This document shows, one piece after another, positions 27,964 through 40,200 of a stretch of 64,000 nucleotides of DNA. This DNA is from Pholis gunnellus (Eukaryota; Chordata; Actinopteri; Perciformes; Pholidae), in NCBI GenBank assembly GCA_910591455.2, contig OU342821.1:13455787-13519786 (forward strand), read 5' to 3'. Numbering within the stretch: the stretch's first letter is position 1; each line of letters opens with the position of its first letter. Under the pieces are notes generated by a model. The model had not been told where the DNA came from. It made no database searches and saw only the letters and a program-made list of their open reading frames with translations. The translations under genes were made by a program, and so were the position numbers.

Positions 27964-28869
27964 CAGTAGTAGAGTAGTAGAGCCCCACAATGTCAGGAAA
28001 CTACAGTCTAACATTTAGCACCAATCCAAGGCTGAACTAAACAAAATGGGAGATTGTCTGCGGTCCCCATAACATTGTTCAGACGCCAGCGCGTCAATTT
28101 GTTTTCAAATAAGAGAAGAAACGGGAATGAGAATGAAGGAAGCGGCCCGAGGGAGGTCTGATGGAGAAATGCAGCCAGGGTTGAACTGGTGAGAAGAAGT
28201 TTAAACACACAAAGGCCAGGATTCATTTCTTCACCTCTGAGGTTTTATGTTGTTGGAGGATTTGGAGTCGGGGTCAAGAATGTTTCAGAGCTGTGTTTAG
28301 AATATTGTTCCTACAACGTGTTTGTTAGTGCAGAGCACAACTGAAGAATGTACAGTTTGTTGAGACAAAGACGGGCAAATTGTCCTTTGTCTTATTGGAG
28401 AATAGTAGTTCGTTGGTGTTCCAAACTTCTCTCACAACCTCACACACTACTCTCCGTTGGCTTTGGCTCAACAGGCATGTTACCAGGTCATGTGCATATG
28501 CACATTTTTTTTAACTTACTTTAGCATTGCCAGAAATGTGTTTGCCCATATGTTTGCCTTCACACGTGCACACATAGGACCGTAGGAATGCCTACAAAGA
28601 CACATGTGCAACACACATGCAGCCAGTTTGAACCTTTATCTGTGTATCTGCACAGCCATCCCACAAACCCTTAATGATGTGTCAACATCTGCACCCCATG
28701 TCTCGGGGGGCTATAATGTCGTGTGGTCTTTGGCAGATTCCGTGTTTTCTTAACTGTCTTCAGTGAGGCATGTGAGGAGTCTATACACATGAGCATGCTC
28801 ACACGCACACAAACAAACGCACACCAGGGCTATTTTTAGAAAAGACTCCACAGGTTATTACCAGGCAGT

Positions 28870-28993
<124 letters not shown>

Positions 28994-29391
28994 TGTCTAA
29001 GTCTCTTTTGTGTGTGGAGGTCCCATGAGGGGGAGAAAAAGAGAAACATAGAAGCCTGAGAACAGACCTGAAGATTTAGCTCTTTAACAACAACATCCTC
29101 AGGTATTGACAATACCATACATTGACTGACATTAATCTGATCTGAGACACCTTTGTTTAGTGCACGTTTTGCATCTAGCCCTCTTAGAGGCTGGTATTCA
29201 GTGTTAGGCAGGTCGTGATTAGATGACCTCTCTCACGTATAATTTAACCGATTAATTATAAGGAAGCTGGAAGGCGATTTTAATTCCGTAATAAATCATG
29301 GAGTTGTAATTTGAAGACCCCTTTTAACTGACAAGATGCAGTCTTGTATCTTGATTTGTGGTTCTGCTCTCAGGCGTAGGCAGGAGGTTTG

Positions 29392-29394
<3 letters not shown>

Positions 29395-29426
<32 letters not shown>
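29395..29426. repeat. (GT)n microsatellite
   Basis: GT repeat of about 32 bases. Confidence 0.94.
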
Positions 29427-29429
<3 letters not shown>

Positions 29430-30504
29430 TGTGCATGCGTGACTGAGAGATAGGACTATAGTAAATGCCTTTCATATGTCCTTCAGGTCGCAGAAAATAT
29501 TCAATTTTATGATTAATATTGGCCACAGCTTTCTTTACTCCTCCAGCTTGGATGCCATCCACGTTGTTCTTACCTCTAGAGATGTGGTCAGTAATGGGTC
29601 TGTGGTAGTGCATTCAAACATTGCCTGCTTTACATTATGATTCTAACAATGTACCCAATTGGCCACTTACTAATACTAGTTGTAGCAGGAAAGCAGACAC
29701 ATTTCACTGTGTGTGTGTATGTGTGTGTGTGTGTGTATCTCGTCCAGCTGGAACGTAGCATTCTGGCGTGAATGAGCATCCATTCCTTACATGCAGGCAG
29801 CTATAGTCGAGCAAAGGCTGACCCACAACGAGCAGACGATCCACCTCTGATGTCCAATGGCCACACAGCATCATTTCTTCTGCTGATACCGCTGAATAAT
29901 CCTGTCCTGAGGGCTACATCAGGACAAGCGTCTCTGGAGAGGGCAAAAGTCTGGGCCGTTTTCCAATTGTTCTCTGTGGTTTCAGGGTGAAAAAGCCTGG
30001 CTGATGGCTCCATATGGGGCTGGGACCCTGTTGTGCGGTTCCCGTCAAGATTACTGATTTTTACGTCTCTCATGACCCTCAATTACTTAATCCCTGCTCA
30101 TGGAAGCTAATATGACCTGTGTTTGTAGCTGTTTTTGGAAGAGTGATTTGGTTACTTCTACAGATGGAGCATGTACTGTATATCAAATATAACTGAGTTT
30201 CTAATAGATTTTAAATTTGATAACATTTGAAGAGATAAAGTACTTATCATCCACCAGACAGCAGCTCTAATAATATATTGTTTCTGCTCTTAGCTTGTAC
30301 TTATTATTAGACAGCTCCTTCTTAACAAACTCATTCACCTTTCACAGTCAACCGTGACTTCTGTCAGAAAGCGCAGAGTGCATCGGCATACTATTATATC
30401 CACTGCTGCTGTTATTATTAGTGGTCGTACTTTTTCCATTATTATTCTGCTTACTACTCTCATTATATGAATTATTTATATCATATGCATTGAATGTGTT
30501 GTGT

Positions 30505-30672
30505 TGTTCATTCTGTACACATGACATCTATTGCACTTCTGTCCATCCTGGCAGAGGGAGCCCTCCTCTTCCTTTTTTTTCTCCCTGTTAAAGATTTTTC
30601 CTGTACTGATGTGCCATGAGGCAAATTTGTGATTTTGGACTTTTTGACAAATTAAATTGAATTGAATTGAAA
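30505..30672 (+). mobile_element. LINE-tail-like dispersed repeat, truncated
   Basis: The segment contains ACATGACATCTATTGCACTT, CTGTCCATCCTGGCAGAGGG, a CCCTGTTAAAGATTTTTCC block and GAGGCAAATTTGTGATTT. It ends in a short TTGAA tandem tail. This order is characteristic of an abundant teleost retroelement 3' end. Only the tail is present, with no coding part. Identification is from memory of the repeat type, so class is uncertain. Confidence 0.65.
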
Positions 30673-31149
30673 TTAATCGGTTGGTACCAGGTGAAGCGGG
30701 GTCATTATCACGCTTGATATTTTATGCAAAAGCAAAATTAAATTTTAGCGAATGATTGATAGCTATGACAGAAAGCCATGATAGAATCAATGTTTTATAA
30801 TTCATGTCTCATAGATCAATTTCATCATTAACCAGGTCCGACAACAATGCAAATGCACAACAGGATATTACTTTGTGCAGCTGCTTTATGTAGGGTGGCT
30901 CAACATAGATGGATGCGTAATACAGGATATGTTTGCTCATGCGGGCTAAGCGTTATTGTTTGCATACAATAATAGTCTCACAATCACAACGTGCACGTCT
31001 TCACAATTGGCCACACAAAGGCATTCACACAAATGCACCTGCATATGTTTGTATTGTTATATTGGTGAGGACCCACATTGATGTGATGCATTTTTAGCCT
31101 CTAATCAGAACTTTACAGAACATGATTTTCCTAAGTATTTTAACCATAA

Positions 31150-31370
31150 AGGACTGGTTTTGACATATTGGGTAGTGCGCTTACTTAACGTGGTTGCTGA
31201 GAGTTAGCTGAGAAGATCGATACCTCTCATATGTGTCTGTTGAATATGAAGCTGCAGCCAGGGTACGATTAGCGTAGCTTAGCATTAAGCCTGGAACAGC
31301 TGCGCTGGTATCTTCTCGTCTAGCTCTCAGCAAGAAAGCAAATATGTTTATTTTCCCAAAATGTCAAGCT
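31150..31370 (+). repeat. Dispersed teleost repeat, TTAGCTTAGCATAA family, copy 1
   Basis: Blocks seen: GAGAGTTAGCTGAGAAGATC, CGATACCTCTCATATGTGTC, TGAATATGAAGCTGCAGCCA and GTAGCTTAGCATTAAGCCTGG. The same ordered blocks recur at 47035, 48424 and 49399. Non-coding, boundaries approximate. Confidence 0.7.
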
Positions 31371-31924
31371 GTTTTTAGAAAAGAGGTACTTACACAAAAT
31401 CTTATCTTTTGACTCAACACTGTTGTTTCTGTAAACAGTCTGAAGCTTCCTCACTGATGGAGAACAACAGCTGTAGTCAGCCTGAAGTCAAACACTGAAA
31501 ATGGATGCCAATGGTGAAAAGTGTTTAAAAACATGCGAAGGAAGTAAATATGGTTTGTTATGTCACTAATTTGGGACCTTTGGGGTTTGAGAGGTTTTTA
31601 GAGACACTTGGAATCCATTATAACTGAATTCAAGCTGTTGTTGTCTCTCAATTTGGAAACCTACAAACGCTACAGCCGACTTTAAAGCCCGCAGGGGGTG
31701 AGTGTTTTGGGATAGAGTGTCACTCTAACCTCAAAACAAAACCTTGTAGAAGTGAAGGACAGCCCAAAAATGTCCTCAATTTTCAAAAAATGCCCTCACT
31801 GTGAAGGTTGAATCTCGGGTCCAACAAAGATAGAGAACATTACACCATGCGTTACCAACTGTGGCCAGTATCTAGCTCAGATTTAACTGGGTGTTCCTGT
31901 AATACAATAGCTCATTATTTAGAG

Positions 31925-31926
<2 letters not shown>

Positions 31927-31956
<30 letters not shown>
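31927..31956. repeat. (CA)n microsatellite
   Basis: CA repeat of about 30 bases. Confidence 0.94.
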
Positions 31957-31959
<3 letters not shown>

Positions 31960-32495
31960 ATGGGGCAGCTTCAGGCCATCAGATTAGTGGAAATTGACCC
32001 TTTCCCCACCCTGCAGCAACTTCCCTTTTACTCTGAACCAATCAAAATGGTGGGTTGGCAGAAAGTGTAATGTGAAACCGGGGGTCTTGGCTCAACACTT
32101 CAAACCTAGGGCACAGTTGGAGGCCAGCAGAAACAACAGCCGTAGTCTTTCACACTCTCTCACTCTCACAGATTTTCCGTACTTTGTTATACCCTGTTTA
32201 CAAACACCATCTGCTGCATACACACAGTCACTTGTATTCAGCAACACACACCTCTGAGAGAGTTGCCTTATGGGAGTTACACTGTGGACTGCTGCTATGG
32301 ATTAATCATTTTTGCTGGCTGGCTGTGTGTGTGTTATGGACTGGACTAGACTCGGTCTAGCCTAACGGGACACACTGAGGACTCACTAGCTTTCAGTATT
32401 AGCCAACTTAGCTGGCCATTGCCTGTTGGAGGTAGCTGAAGCTAGCTCCAGTATCTGCATGAGGCTACAGGGCCCTCTTTCTGTGTGAAGGGTGG

Positions 32496-32602
32496 ATGAT
32501 GCAGTGTGTGCTCTCCTTCGTCTTCCCTCAGCTGAGCTCCGGATCCCCCTGTAGCTGTGAGGTCAGCCCCGAAGGAACAAAGAAGAAGAAATCCAAGAAC
32601 CT
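32496..32602 (+). CDS. rgs3: Possible alternative 5' extension of the microexon, start at ATG 32496
   Basis: The reading frame of the microexon is open leftward through its own acceptor to a TGA at 32460-32462 and contains tandem ATG codons at 32496 and 32499. A transcript starting upstream and not using the acceptor would begin MMQCVLSFVFPQ before joining LSSGSPC. It would give a 212-residue RGS3 form with the downstream exons. The extension is largely a translation of the pyrimidine tract (Leu, Ser, Phe, Val), which argues for chance. No clear TATA box precedes it. The open frame is seen directly; use as a first exon is inference. Confidence 0.2.
32532..32602 (+). CDS. rgs3: RGS3 Lys-rich microexon (phase 0 to 2)
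   Basis: A 71-nt exon encodes LSSGSPCSCEVSPEGTKKKK followed by SKN and the first two bases of a Leu codon. The acceptor is a good pyrimidine tract ending TTCCCTCAG at 32531, and the donor is GTAAGT at 32603. Its entry phase (0) matches the end of exon 14067-15065. Its exit phase (2) matches exon 41954-42055, which supplies the final G of Leu. Mammalian RGS3 has a similar short exon ending in a KRKSKNL-type basic motif just before AKDMKN; the KSKNL-AKDMKN junction is reproduced here. The first half differs from mammals (Ser/Cys-rich rather than Asp-rich). The frame also stays open upstream of the acceptor to an ATG-ATG pair at 32496; see the separate entry. Confidence 0.9.
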
Positions 32603-35582
32603 GTAAGTACATACATGAATCAGTTTTTGGGGTGTTTCCTGTCTGCGGTTACTTTCATCTTCACCGTCTGCTCATTTGGGAAAGTTGTTATCAAGAAATG
32701 GCATGTTCCCCCCCCCCCCCTCCTGAATACGGATTCTAACCTGTAACAATGTTAAATCATTTTTAGGAATGCTTTGCCTTTTAGGTTTCAGAATAGAAAG
32801 AGAATTCATGATGTATGTGTGAGAAAGAGGAGGAAAGAGAGTGAGTGAGAAGCAGCACAATAGATCAATCCTTCATAGTCCTGACAACTACAAAAGCATT
32901 CACCTCTTCTGCTTTCAATGCTCAGTCATAGACCTTTTATTTTCATGCTAATCATCAACATGTGTATTCAGTTGAAGGGTAACAATTTCACACCTGCTTT
33001 AACATCCATTATTTCAAAAGGATGTGTTTTACTCTTGTCCAAGCTAATGGTGAATGTTAATGACCTGTCTCAGCACATGTGGGGGCTAATGGAGACATCT
33101 GTACTTATTCTGACTCGTGTTAGCATGGGTGTGATTGGATTAGTGGACTGAGGATGTCGGGACATATCCAAGCCATGATGGCTACATTCAAAACCTTGCC
33201 ATTTCCTCTCTATTTTGGGTAATTTAATCAATATCAATTTAGGGGGATTGAAAATAGGTCTTTAATGGTGCATACAACCATATTTCCCGTAGTGACTTTG
33301 AAAGCTGAAATTGAAGAAGCATGTTTTAGGCTTAAGGTAGCTGTGAAAGCTAATCATCCGACGCTGATCATCATCAACTTAATTAAGTGGCAAATGATGT
33401 GTGTGCTGATGATGAGTGTGGTGCCATATGCGTGTCTCACATTCTCAGCGGTGTGAGAAGTAAGGTGTGTGTTGAGCGGGAAGAGCGTGTCGTTTGAGTG
33501 TGCGCCGACGCCTCAGTGATTCATCAGCTGTTCAATGAGCCTCATTCACGCTCCTGTTCATCAGGGTGAAAGCCCATTTCACGCCGTGAGAGGCTGTCCT
33601 TGGGCCTGATAGCGGCCCATTCCTCTGCACAAGCTGTGTTTTTATGGCGTTTAGTTAACCAGTAGATTAAGTGATTAAGATTCCACAGCCTTTTTCCTGA
33701 GTCCAGAGTATTTTGCCTTTCTGTCAGCTGCTGCAAACAGCTTCAGACCAGCTTTGTTTGCATTAATAACACAGTCATTTCATAGCAAACAGCATCGATT
33801 TTCAGGTGTACACAGTTGGTTCTTTTATTCCCTTTTAAGAAAAATATTTCTAAATCAATGATTCATTATTAACCTGAGTCCTGATACACAGAATAAAAAA
33901 GATTGAGGTAGTAATGACTCTGTGTAATGTCTACCTGACAATTTGAGTCATGACCACAACAGGGATTTGCTCTCTAGCAGTAGGTAAACAAACATGAATC
34001 ATGACGTCATCTTATGTTACACATCCCTTTGCCACTGCAGGGCATTCATATTTGTTTTCCAAACAATCAAAACTGTTGTGAAATGAAAACTTGCAATTTA
34101 CAGTCAATACATTTAAGCGTCCAGACTAGTGTGCTGCTATTAACAATATATTTATTTTGACCTCTCAAATAGATTTAGTCTTCTATTTTGATGTTGGAGG
34201 AGGTATTTAGGCTAGATCTAAGAAAGTTGTATGCTCTCTGTTGACACTCTGATGCTTCTTCATTTACACACCTGTATTTGAGGCACATATTATAAATACG
34301 TCTGGTAAACTCTGTTGATATTTTTTTATCGTGGACCAGTCTCTATCTTTGTCCTTGTCCCATTGCAAGATGTTGATAGGTTGCGACGTTAATAACTGCT
34401 TGCCTTGCCAGGTGCGGTGCTAATTAACTTAAATGGTCTCACCTGTGTTTTTTGCTATAGAAAATGACTTCCATTCATTGATTGCAACCCTTTTCTGTCA
34501 TCATCATTGGTTAATAGCACAAGGATAAGTCAGAAATCTTCATGAGCACCCACTTGTTTTCAGGCTTCTGTGTTTATTACAGCCTCTGTTTCCATAAAGA
34601 AATTCTCAATGTCACGAGCCTGCTATCTCTCATGAAGATTCTTTCATCTTGCAGTATTTGACCCATTTTCCACCATTTTTCATTATGCCACGCTGTAAAC
34701 CAATGCCGGGAGCAATACTCTACTCAATAATATTAAGTCACACCACTGAACATACCCTCAATACAATATGTTTCTGTGTAACTCAGAGGAATACAAACAC
34801 AATATGTTTCTGCTACAGATAGACATTTCAGACTTTCTAAACAACCAAGCGTGAAGGAAATGAAATATTTTTCTCCAGATGTTGGAGACTGATATATAGC
34901 ATATAAACAGAGCCAATGGAGCAAGTATATATGGACACCAGAGGCCAACAGTATCTGACATGATCAAATCATGCTGAGATGTAGCAATTTATAGCTTAGA
35001 AAAGGTACTTTGACCTTCGGCCAATGTGATTTTTAGAGATGGGGATCCCGTAATAGCACTACATTGATTTCCTCTCCTCTCAGTGTCGCTCCTGCTGTGT
35101 ACATTGTGTGCTGTGTCTTGGGATGTTCCCATCTCACACTCGTGGAGTGGTCTAAGTTTGCCAATTAGTGGTAGCATCGCTGTAAACACTCTTCTTCTTC
35201 ATGTAGTCACCACGATCATAATTTGTGACAGGACGATTGAACGAAACACGTCACAGTACACAATGTAAATATCCCTAGTAGAAGAAAATGTATTGCATTT
35301 TTCACTTAGAGGCAAAAGCTACATAAGAGCACATAACATCTGTTAACTTCCTCTCTCCTCACCCACGAAGCTCCTCACCCACTATATTATCATCTTTTGT
35401 TTTTACTCAGTCCAGGTGTTCTGCTTCCCCAAGCAATGGCTCCCTGCAACATTATATTCCCTTTTTCCCATCTGGTAGTTTTCTACAAGTAGCAATAAAG
35501 CCATGAACCTATAGCACATCAGCAAGTGCACTAGAGTAACATGCAGAAATGTAAATAGTTGACAGATTATTTTAAGGTTACA

Positions 35583-35619
35583 GGGATACCAATACTTCAG
35601 TGATTAATACTGGTATCCC
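35583..35619. repeat. Short inverted repeat, 9-bp stem
   Basis: GGGATACCA (35583-35591) and TGGTATCCC (35611-35619) are exact reverse complements separated by 19 bases, with two further pairs inside after a mismatch. It could be a hairpin or the remnant of a small inverted-repeat element. Confidence 0.85.
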
Positions 35620-35836
35620 ACTTTGAGTCATAAAGGCGGGAAATACGGACAGATTGAGAGGGCAGAGAAGAATTTAGCACAACACTGAGTGCCTATGAGG
35701 TGTTTATTACACAACATAAATTACCATCTGTGTATACGTATGTGTGTATATATATAGTATATACATATATATTGACACGCAAAAAAACAATACTGAAGTC
35801 CAAATAAAATGGGGAATCCGCAGCTTCCTGTATTTG

Positions 35837-35838
<2 letters not shown>

Positions 35839-35878
<40 letters not shown>
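35839..35878. repeat. (TA)n microsatellite
   Basis: About 20 TA units in an RGS3 intron; flanked by further TATATA-rich sequence to about 35910. Confidence 0.96.
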
Positions 35879-35879
<1 letters not shown>

Positions 35880-36991
35880 GTATATAGATCTACATAGATC
35901 TTAATATATATACAAGTAAGTAGTAGTTCCCAAGCAAATAATTGATTAAAACACAATAGTTTGCTGCCAGTTGGTGCATGTAAGGCCCCTTTTGTGTGCT
36001 GTGAAAGTTAGTTATGCAGTTAGACATGATATGCACCGACCTTGAAGTACAATCAATGTTAAGAACCAATTAAAGTTCTTATGTTATTTATAGACATCTA
36101 CAAGTACTAAATCAAAGACTTCCTGAAACTGGAAGGTCTCATCACCTAATTAAAAAATACCAAGAAAGAGGTGTGGACATCCGATTTATAATCTTGATTT
36201 ATAATCGGAGCATCAGAGCACCACTGCAATGCTTAACACATTTATTGTATACGCTCAAGCAATGTCGTACTAAGAGTGCTCCAGCCATTTAGCATTGCAC
36301 TCCTAGAAACATTGTTGGAATTAATTTCACACATTCTTCTTGCTTGTCAAAAACTATTTCCCGCATTACAACTTAACCGCCAGCAGTTCAACAAAGTGTT
36401 TTCTGTAGCTGCCATAGCTCCCCATGTGTTGTTCCATTTTTAAGGATGCTGTAGCCTACGGTGCATGTTCAGGGCAACGTGCTTTGGATCAGCTCAGTAG
36501 CTACGCTGTAACCCTTGAACACATACCCATGAATACAGCTTTAGTACTTCTAGTTGAGGTTATGCTATCCTCAGACATTGTATCTAGAAGAACACAAGAC
36601 ACATTGAAAATATTTTTTGAAGTTCGTCCATTTTAAGTTCTTGATTGAGGATATTAGATTTTATTCTGACACGGCTAGAAACTAAACTTGTATTTTTTAT
36701 TTAAACTAATCTGTTAAATGAAGCAAGCATCCAGTGCAGAAACTACAAAAGAGATAACAGGATATTTTGACGTGTGTGAAGTCTTTTCTTTTAGCCTGAT
36801 ATAGCAGTTTTAACACAGAGCTCTACCACTGCTTGTCATCTGGGACAGATGAACAGATCATTACAGTAGTCAAGTCACTTGTTTTGCCAAAAAGACAAAT
36901 GTCATCTCCACTCACTAACCCATAAAACTAAAAGAAAAAGGCACCCAGGCCCCAGAGGAAGGAATCTGTCCTCACTAAACACTGCGTGGTG

Positions 36992-37043
36992 ATTGGGTGA
37001 GCCCAGGGTCCGCCTTCCCCAGACCCCCCCGGACTATATAAAG
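36992..37043 (+). promoter_or_regulatory. Putative internal RGS3 promoter (inverted CCAAT plus TATA)
   Basis: An inverted CCAAT box (ATTGG, 36992-36996) is followed by a TATA box, TATATAAAG, at 37035-37043, in a local GC-rich stretch with C-runs. Transcription would be expected to start about 25-30 bases downstream, near 37065. The next features in order are a short leader, an ATG at 37186 or 37198, and a GTAAGAG donor at 37230 in the correct phase for RGS3 exon 41954. The arrangement of CCAAT, TATA, leader, start codon and phase-matched donor is what supports the call. Confidence 0.6.
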
Positions 37044-37185
37044 CTCCACCACATCCTCTCAGAGGTTAGAGGAATGTGATTGTCAAACAAACCCCTGGGC
37101 CCCGAGCACCGGCACTCCTGACACACGCTTACATGCAGTCTAATTTCTGCACCCAACAAGTGAACCTGCGTACAGGCTGGCACCC

Positions 37186-37229
37186 ATGTTTCACACTATG
37201 GTTGATTTCTCAGAGAAGTACCTGGAAAG
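37186..37229 (+). CDS. rgs3: Alternative RGS3 first coding exon (short isoform, phase 2 exit)
   Basis: After the TATA box at 37035, the frame from ATG 37186 reads MFHTMVDFSEKYLE and then AG, followed by the donor GTAAGAG. Spliced to exon 41954 (G|GCC AAA GAC ATG) this gives EKYLERAKDMKNRLAF. A start of the form 'LERAK-(D/E)-(M/F/I)-K' is the typical amino end of short R4-family RGS proteins such as RGS4, RGS5 and RGS16, where it forms an amphipathic membrane-binding helix. The predicted protein is 191 residues from 37186 or 187 from the second ATG at 37198. The frame is closed by TAA at 37141-37143, so no longer start is possible without another exon. The family comparison is established knowledge; promoter and exon use are inferred from sequence alone. 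Confidence 0.75.
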
Positions 37230-40200
37230 GTAAGAGCAAGGGCGGTGGATGTGTGTCTGTGTGGTTGATCTTTGATTATTAAGAATTAGAATCAGGAGGC
37301 AGGGTAAGCAAAGCGTGAGTGGGGGCTGTTTTGGGTCCCACAGGAATCAATGCTCTCCAGCGGTAGGAAGCTATTTGACCTCTACATGGATCTCATTTGA
37401 CAGTCGCAGGGAGGGAGAAGAAGCCCCCGAGAGGCTGAAGCGCTCAAACTATTTTGGAGGAAGCAGCTTTAAGCTCTGACTTGAGGCTGCCCCTTTTTCT
37501 TATTATACGCAGCCTGGATTTCAGGAATAGGATTGCTCATGTGGTCTGTGTGGGTAGGAAGGTGAGTTAGCTCAGAAATAGAGCTCTTTTTTTGGTCCCG
37601 ATTGAGCGAGACTGTGAATGAGATCATATTTATGGACGGAATTTAGGACAATTCCCTTTTTCATTGTTCTTCTAGGAATATGGCGGAGTGACTTTTCTCG
37701 ATGTTATAAAGGAGCCTTATAGATTATCCTTTCTCTTTCTTACGAGTTCCTGTGCGTGCCTGACGCTCTTGGATTCGTCACATCTCTGGACTGTTTTGTC
37801 TGTGAAGAAAGTACGACAGAAACACTCACAGTGCGTTCCCGTATCTTTTTAGACTGAGCCCAAACAGTATAAATGTTATTCGAAAATGTAGCAGACACAC
37901 TGACACAACCCTTGACCCGTTATACTCGCACAGACACAGATGCACAAACAGAGCCACAGGGCTGTTTGTGTGGCTTGTCCAGTATCCACTTCACTGGCAC
38001 ACAGCCTTCTGTAAATAGAAAGTGGCAGAGGGAATGAAAACATGCTTGAACCTTGCACTGCTGCTCTCGCCATCTGTATTTCAGTTGCTCTATTGAGCTC
38101 ATCGCTGTACCCCAAATCTCACAGGTCAGGCTTTACAAAAGGGTGGACTTCTATCATTGTGGGGAGCTAAGCCTCATGGAGCGCACAACAAAAGTGGGAT
38201 GAAGTGGAGCAGTGGATTTCGGCTTGTGCTTGCATGGTACATTGTGATCTGCAGTGTGTCTGTCTGCGGCTCTCGACCATGTGCTCCCAGAGCCTTTCCC
38301 TGGGAGTGCGGCCTACTTTTTCAGAACACCAGGAATAGCCAGCAGGGTGCTATTAGTGTGTCTAATGTGAGCCAAGCAAAGAGGGAATAAAGAGTACGGA
38401 AACCTGCGGGTAATTGCGGATCCAAAGACCTCTCGCTCCTTCACTCAAGCACATGAAGCGCTCTCTCTTAAACAGACACAAACAGACACTCAGGCGTGTG
38501 TACGCGTTACGCCCGTGCGTTGCAAACATGGGTAGCTGTACGAGTGTGTTGGTGGGGCAGTGGAGCGTACATTTCTGTGTGGCAGCGCGTTCGATCAAAG
38601 ATCATGTTAATTTGATAATCCTTTAAAGAGGATGTGTCAGTCTTTGAGCAGGTTAGGTTAAGTGCAGGGGTCAGTGTATGTGATAAATCAAATGGGAGTG
38701 TGATGCAGTACATTTCTAATGGTGCTAGTGCTGGGGAGCTATTAGCCGACACAGTAAAGTATTACTATCAGCTTCAAATACAGAGGTGATCAAAGTGAGA
38801 GACTATGAGAAGCACCATGAGCACGTAAAGAGCAGAAGTGCACAGAGCACGGGGTACAGTATCCTTGATGTTGCTCTAGAAATAGACTCAAGTACAAGAC
38901 TACTTTTCATCTCTGATATTGAACTGATAAGGAAGTATCTGTAACCGTGGTTTCTGGCCTTGGTGGTTTTGAGGAGGGCTTCATCTCTTTTTTTTTAAGT
39001 CTAAGTTAAGGATTTAGAGTTTCACCCGAGGAAGCTTTACTCAACATGCTAATAGTGTGTCCCCTTTGTTTTTAGCCGATATTGCAAATCTCTGGTGCTA
39101 TAACAATGCAAATGTCTCCGGTCTGGAGGACACAGACACCACCGGAGGATGACGGATGTGTCTGCCCACATTGAGGGAGGAGTATTATGTGGACCCTCCT
39201 TAAAGTTGGAGTTTCTGTTGACTCCCATTGAGCTAATAACCACACAGGCAGTTTAATTTATGGCTGTGTCAGTTGAGTGTCTCACGCCTCCTGCAGCTAA
39301 CATGCAGACTTACAAAAAAAAAAAAGTGTCTCTGCAGTCTGTGTTGCCAGTGTGTACTGCTTTAAAAAAAGGCAGCTACGTATTGTGTGAAATGGATCAC
39401 TTTTTTAAAATAGTGCTGTATTTAAGTTTCTGAAAATAAGCGGAGAGATAAAACATGGGATGATGTAAGCTCAAGTTGTTTCCAGTCTTGACAGACACCA
39501 ACCTTTGGGTGGAGAAGAATGCCCTGTAATTAATCTGCTGGTAGAGGGTGGAAAATGTCAACTGTTTGTGTTTGCAATATCCTTTGACACCCACATGGTG
39601 GCAGGATAGAAACATACATTTCTCTTAAAATGTGTCCATGACATCATTGTCGCATCATACGTACGCGGGCTCAGCAGACATATATCATAAAGCGTCTTTT
39701 TACCAGGCCAACAAAATATATCCCAGCCCTTATAAAATACTTTTCTCCCTCACATGACTTTTAGCGAGCACATGCACAGACCTAATTGCCTTGACTGCAA
39801 CCTAAAAATAGAACAATCTAATGAATCCTGCTCTGATGTTACGAGTTTATTTAACAGCAGGGTAGTTTTTATTTGCGTGATAATGTCCTTCGGGCTGGCA
39901 AGTGTGAGCTATTCACAGGGACGCAGCATTAGAGCACCCTGTTGTTTCTGATGAAAGAGATGAATTATGTTCAGCATCTGGTTCAAGGCAGCTTCATACA
40001 CTTATGAATCCACAATCAATGGATGAGTCATCGCTCCACCGGGGATGCTGTGTGGACATTTAGGCATTACATAGGATTAGATGTGGAATTAATTCTGAAT
40101 TAATTAAGTCTCTTTCGATCTCTGTTTCGTTATAAATTTTTTGAATTTCCATTTTTCCCTTGGCGTGATAAGAAAGAAAACTTCCACGTAGCTTCTTCTA

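Noticed and set aside
33901..33916. GATTGAGGTAGTAATG, let-7-like seed
   Set aside because: Similarity stops after the seed and there is no complementary arm for a precursor hairpin.
38199..38390. 63-codon frame starting MKWSSGFRLVLAWYIVICSV, like a signal peptide
   Set aside because: No promoter, donor or related protein recognised; it lies in an RGS3 intron and a single hydrophobic start is expected by chance in this much DNA.
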